Shown piece after piece: positions 52,933-62,100 of a stretch of DNA of 64,000 nt. Where the stretch lies: the NCBI GenBank assembly GCA_029946065.1, contig JAQSDU010000004.1:285201-349200 (forward strand). Reading direction: 5' to 3'. The position numbers were made by a program, and so were the translations under genes. Position 1 is the stretch's first letter; every line of letters begins with the position of its first letter. This DNA is from Flavobacterium sp. Lineage in GTDB: Bacteria > Bacteroidota > Bacteroidia > Flavobacteriales > Flavobacteriaceae. Under the pieces are notes generated by a model. The model did no database searches and was not told the DNA's origin. It worked only from the letters and a program-made list of their open reading frames with translations.

Positions 52933-54229
52933 CAATGCGCCACTAATTCTTTTTAGGATTTTTTTTGGCGTTTTGCTTTCCTGTGAGGCATTTGGTGCTA
53001 TATTATCAGGTTGGGTAAAAAATAATTTCATACTTCCAAAGTTTACATTTTCTTATATCGGGTTCGAATGGTTGCAACCGCTTCCTGGTAATGGGATGTA
53101 TTTTTACTTTGCCATCATGGGATTGTTTGGCGTTTTGGTAGCGCTTGGTTATCGTTATCGGCTGAGTATGTTTATTTATACCATGCTTTGGATGGGCGCC
53201 TATTTGATGCAAAAATCGTCCTATAACAACCATTACTACCTTGTCTTGCTGATTTGTTTGATCATGAATTTCCTGCCCGCCAATGTGTGGCTTTCGCTTG
53301 ACGCAAAAAGAAATCTGACCATAAAAAGTAGTCAAATGCCGCAATGGTGTGCGTGGATTATGATATTCCAGATTGCGATTGTTTATTTTTTTGCAGCGTT
53401 GTCAAAACTGTATGTTGGCTGGTTGGACGGGAGTTTTATAAATTTGGCGTTTCATCATTCGCCGTATTTTAAATATGCAAGTGCTGTTTTAGGCGAACAG
53501 TGGTTTCAACTTTTTATCGCTTATGGCGGATTTGGCTTTGATTTGTTGATTGTGCCGCTATTATTATGGAAAAAATCCAGAACACCGGCATTAATTTCCT
53601 GTCTGATTTTTCACTTGTTCAATGCTGTTTTTTTTCAAATTGGAATTTTTCCGTTCCTAGCCTTGAGTTTTGTAATATTTTTTTATCCATCGGAAAGCAT
53701 CCGGAAAGTGTTTTTTCCAAAAAAAGCATGCATTCCAGCCAATGCAGCTATAGTTGCAAATACTACAATGGTGTATTATTTTTTTATACCTTATTTTTTA
53801 TTACAGTTGGCGTTGCCCATTCGGCATTATTTTGTCAAAGGTGATGTGACTTGGACCGAAGAAGGCCATCGCTTAAGCTGGCGCATGATGTTGCGCATGC
53901 GAACGGGTCATACAGAATATAGAGTTATTGACAAGCACAGCGGTCAAGCAGAAATATATGACTACCGAAAAAAATTAACGACAAAGCAATGCTATTTCGT
54001 GCAATCTAAGCCAGATGGGATTTGGCAAATGGCACATTTTATTAAACATGAATATGCTTTAAATGGCAAAGATGTTAGTGTTTTTGTTGATTGCATGGTT
54101 GCGATTAATGGCGAAAATTACAAACGATTCATCGATCCCGAAATAGATATTTCCGAAGCAAAATGGGATTATTTTTCCCATAATGATTGGATTTTGTTGT
54201 ACGATGCCGATGGAAATTTGATACAATAA
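52904..54229 (+). CDS. HTTM-domain membrane protein (vitamin K-dependent gamma-carboxylase-like)
   Basis: A 441-residue protein with several membrane helices in the first 300 residues, matching the HTTM domain of vitamin K-dependent gamma-carboxylase relatives (LILFRIFFGVLLSCEAFG, FTFSYIGFEWLQPLPGNGMY, WLDGSFINLAFHHSPYFKYA). A soluble C-terminal part (about 310-441) contains TEEGHRLSWRMMLRMRTGHTEYRV, usual in these proteins. Bacterial members have no proven function; some relate to lipid or peptide modification. The ATG lies 29 bp inside the end of ribF, after an AAGGAA-like ribosome site, so the two are translationally linked. ATG 52907 is an alternative. Confidence 0.87.
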   Translation: MMKKLFLPIDNAPLILFRIFFGVLLSCEAFGAILSGWVKNNFILPKFTFSYIGFEWLQPLPGNGMYFYFAIMGLFGVLVALGYRYRLSMFIYTMLWMGAYLMQKSSYNNHYYLVLLICLIMNFLPANVWLSLDAKRNLTIKSSQMPQWCAWIMIFQIAIVYFFAALSKLYVGWLDGSFINLAFHHSPYFKYASAVLGEQWFQLFIAYGGFGFDLLIVPLLLWKKSRTPALISCLIFHLFNAVFFQIGIFPFLALSFVIFFYPSESIRKVFFPKKACIPANAAIVANTTMVYYFFIPYFLLQLALPIRHYFVKGDVTWTEEGHRLSWRMMLRMRTGHTEYRVIDKHSGQAEIYDYRKKLTTKQCYFVQSKPDGIWQMAHFIKHEYALNGKDVSVFVDCMVAINGENYKRFIDPEIDISEAKWDYFSHNDWILLYDADGNLIQ

Positions 54230-54391
54230 CGCTCAATCAAATATTGACTTATTGTCAAACAAATATTAAAATCTTTCATTTTTTTAGTTAAAAAAATTAA
54301 TTATTAAGCATTATTGCGTAAATTTAATACAAGATTTTATAATCTATTTTCATTTCGAAATTATTTTTAATAAAATTATAAAACTATTTTT

Positions 54392-54844
54392 ATGAAATTT
54401 ACAAGAGAACTTACCAATGGATTCATCATTTTTTTTGGAATAGGAATTTATTTTTTAGTATTGGATTTTCTGGGGTATTCAGATATATTCCTACTTCGTC
54501 TTTTTAATGTAGTATTTGTCATTTATGGTGTAAATCGTACCATAAAAGGCAACAAAGAAGCAGGTATAAGAGGCTATAATACTAATTTTCTTGCGGCTGT
54601 TATTACTTCTATGTTTGGCGCAATTTTAAGTGTAAGTGGCCTTTTGATTTACATTTATGCAAATGGCGGGCAGCAGTATATTCAAAAATTACCTGACAAT
54701 TTTATTTTTGGAGGCAGTTCTGTTTCGATGTGGGAATACTGTATTGGATTGATGTTCGAATCTGTGGCTGCATCGTTAATGGTGTCTTTTTGCCTGATGC
54801 AATATTGGAAAGACAAAGTAGAAGTCATCGATAAAGCCAATTAG
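54392..54844 (+). CDS. Four-helix membrane protein of unknown function
   Basis: A 150-residue hydrophobic protein with helices near residues 9-27, 30-47, 62-87 and 112-137 and a periplasmic-side loop between helices 3 and 4 (GGQQYIQKLPDNFIFGGSS). I do not recognise a family with confidence. It stands alone between the HTTM gene and bioB, with an AT-rich 160-bp upstream region and no clear promoter. Confidence 0.75.
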   Translation: MKFTRELTNGFIIFFGIGIYFLVLDFLGYSDIFLLRLFNVVFVIYGVNRTIKGNKEAGIRGYNTNFLAAVITSMFGAILSVSGLLIYIYANGGQQYIQKLPDNFIFGGSSVSMWEYCIGLMFESVAASLMVSFCLMQYWKDKVEVIDKAN

Positions 54845-54947
54845 AAAATAGGTTCAAGAGTCTAGGTCAACGGTCAGGAAATGATGTGTGAATTGCAGAA
54901 TTCTTGATTCTTAGCCTTTGACTCTTTTTTCTTAATTCGGAATTGCC

Positions 54948-54955
54948 TACTTTTG
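54948..54955 (+). promoter_or_regulatory. TAnnTTTG promoter element for bioB
   Basis: TACTTTTG, 22 bp before ATG 54977. The TTG that could extend the bioB frame (54953) is part of this element. Confidence 0.55.
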
Positions 54956-54976
54956 AACCAATCAAAATATGCCCGT

Positions 54977-56065
54977 ATGAGTATCACAAAACACGACTGG
55001 ACCAAAGAAGAAATTCTGGATATATACAACAAACCAATGATGGATTTGCTTTTTGAAGCCGCTTCCATCCACCGCGAACACCACGACCCGAATGTGGTAC
55101 AAGTTTCTACCTTATTATCTATAAAAACTGGAGGCTGCCCTGAAGATTGTGGCTATTGCCCACAAGCAGCACGTTATCATACAGATATCAAAGGAAATGA
55201 TTTGATGTCGGTTTCTCAGGTAAAAGCTCAAGCTTTGCGTGCAAAATCCGGGGGTTCTTCACGTGTTTGTATGGGAGCTGCATGGCGCAACGTAAAAGAC
55301 GGCCCTGAATTTGATCAGGTTTTGGAGATGGTGCGTACGATTAACAAACTCGATATGGAAGTATGCTGTACATTGGGAATGATTACCGAAAATCAGGCGC
55401 AGCGTCTTGCCGAAGCCGGATTGTATGCTTATAACCATAATTTAGATACTTCAGAAGAATATTATAAGGAAGTCATATCAACACGTGGTTTTGAAGATCG
55501 TTTGAAAACCATCGAAAATGTTCGTAAAACCAATGTTACCGTATGCAGCGGAGGGATTATCGGAATGGGCGAAAGCATCGATGACCGTGCGGGAATGTTG
55601 GTGGCACTTTCTACATTAAATCCACAACCGGAATCGGTGCCAATTAATGCGTTAGTAGCTGTTGAAGGAACACCTATGGAGGAAGAAAAACCAGTGGAAA
55701 TCTGGGAAATGATACGAATGGTAGCTACTACAAGGATTGTAATGCCCGAAACGCAAGTGCGCCTTTCTGCCGGAAGGATGAACATGAGCCGCGAAGGACA
55801 GGCAATGTGTTTCTTTGCAGGTGCCAATTCTATTTTTGCTGGCGACAAACTACTTACAACGCCAAATCCGAATGTAGATGACGATATGAAAATGTTCGAA
55901 ATGCTAGGTCTTAAACCTCAAAAGCCATTCGTGAAAGTGGCACAGCCGGAAACTGTTGAAGCGGCAGATTCGCAATTTATACCTTTAGGCGAAAAACCAA
56001 AATGGTCTAGACCTGGGCATACAATTGAACGCAATCTTGAAGCTTCACAGAAATCAAAAGTGTAG
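54977..56065 (+). CDS. bioB: Biotin synthase
   Basis: BioB is the radical SAM enzyme that inserts sulfur into dethiobiotin. The cluster motif is CPEDCGYCPQAARYH near residue 50-64; SGGSSRVCMGAAWR, YNHNLDTSEEYY, GGIIGMGES and AGRMNMSREGQAMCFFAGANSIF follow in order. ATG 54977 gives 362 residues, starting MSITKHDWTKEEIL. No other bio gene is present. It ends in a strong terminator shared with the convergent surface-protein gene. Confidence 0.98.
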   Translation: MSITKHDWTKEEILDIYNKPMMDLLFEAASIHREHHDPNVVQVSTLLSIKTGGCPEDCGYCPQAARYHTDIKGNDLMSVSQVKAQALRAKSGGSSRVCMGAAWRNVKDGPEFDQVLEMVRTINKLDMEVCCTLGMITENQAQRLAEAGLYAYNHNLDTSEEYYKEVISTRGFEDRLKTIENVRKTNVTVCSGGIIGMGESIDDRAGMLVALSTLNPQPESVPINALVAVEGTPMEEEKPVEIWEMIRMVATTRIVMPETQVRLSAGRMNMSREGQAMCFFAGANSIFAGDKLLTTPNPNVDDDMKMFEMLGLKPQKPFVKVAQPETVEAADSQFIPLGEKPKWSRPGHTIERNLEASQKSKV

Positions 56066-56092
56066 TTAAATTAACGAAAGACAAGACATAAA

Positions 56093-56133
56093 AAAAAGCT
56101 TTTAGCATACCTTTTGGGAGCTAAAAGCTTTTT
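56093..56133. terminator. Bidirectional terminator between bioB and the giant surface protein
   Basis: Perfect 14-bp stem AAAAAGCTTTTAGC / GCTAAAAGCTTTTT with a 13-nt loop, flanked by A-run and T-run. Confidence 0.9.
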
Positions 56134-56150
56134 ACTTTTGATGAGATTTA

Positions 56151-59100
56151 TTAGAAAATTATTTTCTTAGTTACGATTGTTCCATTTGAAAGTGTAACCT
56201 TAACGATGATTGCTTGTTGGTTCAGGACGATATCAGAAGCTAAAAAAGTATTGCTGTTAATTTGTTCTTTTTCGAAAACTTTTCTTCCCAAGAGATCAAA
56301 GACAACAACTTTTTCAATTGTTGCTGCTGTAGATTGTATTTTGAGTTGATTTTTCTCTTTTGCAACGATGACCTTACCCTCGGTATTGTCAATTATTCCA
56401 ACACCTAATGTAGAATTGGTATAACGCAATACAAAACGGTCGTTAAATGTTCCGGGTTCTGATTGAAAAGTGTAGGGTGCTGCTTTCAGGTCGTGTATTA
56501 CGTTCAGCAAATTATCCTGAAGATAAATATCTTGATCAAGTGAAAATAAACCATCTGTATGATCGATAGCAATGGTGTTCGTGCCTATTGTTGGGATTTT
56601 TACAGAAAGCGGGACAAGGTCATTAACATCAAAAGGCAATGCACGACCTTGAATAACCATTAATTTGTCATTCAATATTGATGAAATGTTGATGGCGTTA
56701 TCTGTAAAATTATAACCGTCATATTTTGAATCGAAATCATTGGTAGCACCGGAGACATATCCCACGAGTGCTTGCCTGAATGCATTGTCAGGATTGGTAA
56801 TATTGAGCCATATTCTGTTATATTCTGCAGATGATTCGGTATTGCCGTTTCTAAAGAATTGGGAGTTGTCTGTTGCGACATTGTGAACACGTATTGAGTT
56901 GTTAAATACGACACCACCATCAGATTTCAAGTTGGCAAAAAATCCTTGTCCGGTACTGATTTTGCCGGTAGGTGTCAATGCACTTCCACCAGTCGTAGTT
57001 CCGCCTACGAAATTCCAACTGGCATAATCATTAGCGGTATAAACATTATTGGTTATCGGTGTTGTTGAGGTCCAAAAATATAAAGTTCCCTCTAGACTAC
57101 TTGAATTTAAATCTACAAACTTTTTAGCATCGATAGCGCAAGGATAAGGATTTGAGAGCAATATAGTATTCCCCGACGCTTCAACTGTAGCTCCATTATC
57201 ATAGCTATCGGCAGACACGTTAATGACACCATTGTTTGGAACACCATTGAAATTGAAATTGGCAGTACCAGCACTACCCATCCTAGTAATAAATCCATTT
57301 CCTGGTGATGTTGTCGAAAGATAGTCCCAATAACCATCTGCGGCGCCATTGATTACCCAGGAATAGGAGATTTCAAAAATAGAAGGAATTTGAGACGCCA
57401 CATCTCCTTGAACGGGTGAGCCCCAATATATATAATCGTTTTCAACCATCGTTCTGCTGGTTCTTGTTGCAATTATTTTTCCGGTATCGGCAACACCATC
57501 ATTTAGTTGCACAAGACTGCCATTGTTTTTTACCTTGATAGCATCATCCACTGATGATATCGCATTAGTAACTGTAAGAAGTCTGTCACTGTCGATTTGT
57601 AGCGTGCCGGCAGTTACATATAAATCTCTTCCGACAAGTACTTCTGCTGTTGAACCTAATATTTTTGTACCAGTTCCAGACACCCCTAAATCACTGTAAG
57701 TTGCAAATGGAGTAATAGTTTGTATGCCATCTGATGTTGCTGCATCATATTGAATTCTTGATCCTGTTGCCAAAGATATTGTCGGACCTCCGTTGGTTGA
57801 TGTGTCAATTGCAGAAGTAGTACTGCCTGTGAATCCGGTAAGATTTTTTAATTTAAAAATGCCATTATTCAATACGCTAAAGGTACCGCCTGATCTGAAT
57901 TTTATGCCAACTGAAGTGGCCTGATTACTCACATTTGTACCGCTAATCACGATATTAGAATAAGTAATGGTAGGAGACGAAACCCTTATATTCGTTGCTG
58001 ATGTACCTGTATATTCAAAAGTTGTATTGGGACCTAAATTATAAGTGCCTCCTGATTCAGGCTTGCTAAAACTAGAACCGTTCAATTTGTATAATGCATT
58101 TCCGGTCATCGTAATCCCAGATGTTGAAGATCCAAATGTATTATTGTCGGCATTGAAAATAACATCTTTTACAGTTATGGTACCAACTACAGTATTGTTA
58201 CTGGCTAAAGTTTTTGTTCCAGTGCCTGAAAAAGTAATATTCTGATAGTTTTGCGAACTTGGGATTGTGCCTTGTACAGCCTGGTCTGCACCGCCGTATT
58301 CTACCGTTCCGCCACTATTTAGAGTAGGTGTAATCCCCGGTATTGCTGTATTAGATCCTGTAAAACCCTGATTGTCACGTGTTAAAAAAGTGCCGGAGAT
58401 TTGGATTGATGGACTTCCACCACCACTGTTTACTGCGTTTTCGCCGCCATTATCAAATGTTCCGCCCAATGCAATTGTTAGCGGGCAATTATTTAAGTTT
58501 AAGCTATTGTTGTTAGAAGGATTCAATTTAAAAGTACCGCCATTATTAACGTTTAAGCCAGCAGTTACTGTTAAGTTACTAACCATATTTGAGGTAACAT
58601 TGCCATTAATTGTGACTGTTGCCGGGTTTCCAATAGCTGTTGAAGTTGGAATTGGAAAAGGAACTGTAGTTGTACCATTAAAAGTATAGTTTACTCCAGT
58701 CGCAAATACAGCCCTACCCGCTGCAGAACCCGAGCCGATGCTTCCAAAATTCTGTAACGAACCTACCGATGAAACCCCGCCCAAACCATCTGTGTTTGCT
58801 GAAAATAATGTTGCTCCTGATGTGGTGATAAATCTTGGTGAAGTGCTGTTTCCTGCTTTGACAGCATAGGTCTGAAAGTCAAGTGTTCCGCCGGATTCTA
58901 CCGAAAATGTTGATGGAGGCGTTAATGTTGTTCCTGCTAAATCGAGGTTCAATCCGCTTAGCATTTGCAATTTAGCACCAGATTTTACAACATACGATGT
59001 CCATTGAGAATCTGTCCCCGTATAACTAAAAGTATGTACGCCGGATCCAAAAGCAAAACCCGTTGCGGCTGACGAAGAAGAAGTTTGAAAAGTACCGGTA

Positions 59101-62100
59101 CCGGATTTGTCAAAATTTCCAGTAATATTGATGGTGTTTCCGGTTACATGATTGGCTCCAAAATCAACAGCGAAATCAGTTGCAGTGCAGTTGAAATTAC
59201 CGCCTACATTTACCGTAGCAACACCAGTAGAGTTTTTATTTTCTAAATTGAGTAGTCCTGTGTCGCTTATTTTAAGGTTGTTGGTTATGTTCAATGTTGT
59301 TGAAGGGCTTGTGTTTTTGTCCATTACAACCACATAGCCGGTTCCGGATATTTCAAGATTTGCACCAGCAGTTACGGTTGCGGTTCCTGAGGACTCAGAA
59401 CATGCGAAAAAACCACTAACATTGATGTTTTGTGCTGTAATCAAGCTTGCGTTTCCGGTGTCAAAAGCTACGTAAAACTCACCGCCGGTTACTACATTTA
59501 CGCTTCCAGTAACATTTGTATTCCCGGTTCCTGGACCGGCAGAGCCTAAGAAAAAGCCACCGCTATTTACAGTTACACTTCCAGAAATATTAGTAGTTCC
59601 GGTGCCTGATGTCCCATACGCACCAATAAAATAACCATTATTATTGAGTATTAAATTTCCGCTTAAATTCACAATTCCTGTACCCGCTCCATAAGAAGTA
59701 TAAAATGTACCTCCGCCTGAAATGGTTATATCACCCAAAACAGTAAGTGTTGAAGTACCAGCGTTTCCTACACAGTTTAGGATACCTCCTGTTAGTACAA
59801 TATTGTTTACTGTATTTGTAGATGTGCCTATGTTACTGAAAGAAAGTAGGTTGGTAGCGTTTCCTCCAACGGTAAGTGTACCATTCACCCTAAATGCCGA
59901 ATTGGAAATATTTACAAAATTGAGCTGATTCGGATTATTCCATGTAAAATTTCCAAAAGTTTGTCCGAAACTTGCATTTCCGCTAAAAGCAGCAGTGTTG
60001 TTAACTCCTTTTATATTACAATTTGAAGCAACGTCCCAAGTAGCAATCGGAATATCCAATGAAGTAGTTGCCGGAGCAGTATGGTTGTATTTACCAGTTG
60101 CTGAGAATGCCATTGTACTTCCTGCGCTTTGTACGATTGTCCCGCCGCTGTTAAGAAGGTTTCCGTTTACCATACAATCTATTGCTGAAGGGCCATTATT
60201 GAAAGTAAATGTGCCTCCGGAAATTTCCAATATCCCATTACCGGCAAGTGTGATAGAACTTACGGCCACATTTCCACTACTAATCACATCATAATTATTA
60301 CGGATAGTAATGTCTGATGCAGACGTTCCGGGGGCTAATGTTGCAACTGTCCAGCCTCCTGAGCCAGTAGTAGAAGATTCCCAAGTAGCTGCAGTTGCCC
60401 AGTCACCGTTGTTTACCGCACTTCTGAAATAATCAGTAGCCTTCGTTGAGCCGGTACCAGTAAAATTAATCACGTATGGATTTTCACCACCAGTAGCATC
60501 ATTATTGGCTATTGAAATAGCTGCCGTTTTAGCACCATAGCTTGTAGGTGAAAACGTAACTGTAAAAGTAGTCGTACTGAAGCCAGTCACAGTTGTAGCA
60601 GTACCGGTTACGTCAACTGAAAATTCTGATGCATTCGTACCGCTTTTTGAAATGATTGGTGAGCCGTTAAGCAATAAACTCGCAGCACCTAAATTTTGTA
60701 CTGTAAAGGTGATTGCTGAAGAACTTGTACCTGATCCTTGATTACCAAAGGCATAAGTACTATTGTGCAAATAATTCGTCGAGGCTTGTTTGATGTTGAT
60801 TTCTGCGTTGGCTAGCGGAAATCCTGCAGAAAAATCATTACTAGCTGAAAGTGTTGTAACGCCTGTAAGTGAAAGTGTGTTGGCACTTATAGAGGTCACG
60901 CTTACATCAGTCCATAAACTTCCGTCGTATCTTCCTGGTTTGCTGTTGGCTTCAGTTCCGGTAATATCGGCCGCTGTATAAGTTCCGGTAAAATTATAAA
61001 CAGGATTTGTAAAAGTTCCTGAAGGAATTACATTCCAGTAGCGTGTAATATAATCTGTTGTGGCATCGTTGTTCGGATGCTTTATGTCTTGAATACCAAC
61101 GGTAAGATAAGCAGAAGAAAAAGTACCTCCGGTAAAGTTAACGGTTGCTGGAGTATATTGACCTCCATCAGCCGAAGCAACCCTATCGCCAATCGGGAAT
61201 GTAAACGATCCTGTAGCAGTAATATTTTTTCTGATGCTTCCCGAAGTCCCTCCTAAATCTGCAATTACATAACTATTTGAAGATGCGCCACTCGCTGTCG
61301 CAGAAGATGACATGGTTAAAACGTTTGTTCCCAATGCAACAAGTCCATTTGTTAAAACTAATGAAGTATTGATTGTCAATGCACTCCCTAATGTCAGTGC
61401 GGTTGTTCCTGCAAATCGGTTGACTGTTAATGTTCCTAAATTCAGGTCTGTTGCAAAGGTAAGCGTACCGACACTGTTATTGCTGCCACTTCCTCCTAAT
61501 AGTGTTAAGCCTGATGTTGTACTTCCTTTGAAAGTTCCTGATCCGGTAATAGTATTGTTAACTGATGCAGTACCAATAGATAAATTTTTTCCGTTAAGGT
61601 CAAAAACGTCAGCCGCATTGCTAAATGCTATTGCATTTCCGGTTGACGGTGCGGTAATGTTGATATTGGATAACAATTTAACCGTTGTTGCAGTACTTCC
61701 GGTATAATTGGAAAGGATAACATAATGCAGATTTAAAACCGGTGTTGTGGTAACAGCAATATTCTGTGTTCCGTTTTTAGTAAAAAATATTGCCTTTGTA
61801 TTGGCAGCTATGCTATTACCGGAATTGACTGTCAAGTCGCCGCCAAGGTATAAATCACCATTGAATGTAATGCTTCCAGAAGTAACTGTCAATGTACCAA
61901 GCATCCCGCGATCGCCTGATGGCATTGTCACGACTGCGCTATTTTGGACGGTAACATTGTAGGGTGTTCCAGAACCTGCAGTTGTACCATTGTTAGTCCA
62001 TTCAGTAGCAACGGTGTAATTACCATTATAAATTAATGTTGAGCCGGTAGTACCGGCACTGCTATATACTGGTGGATTTGTAATGACATATCCGCCACCA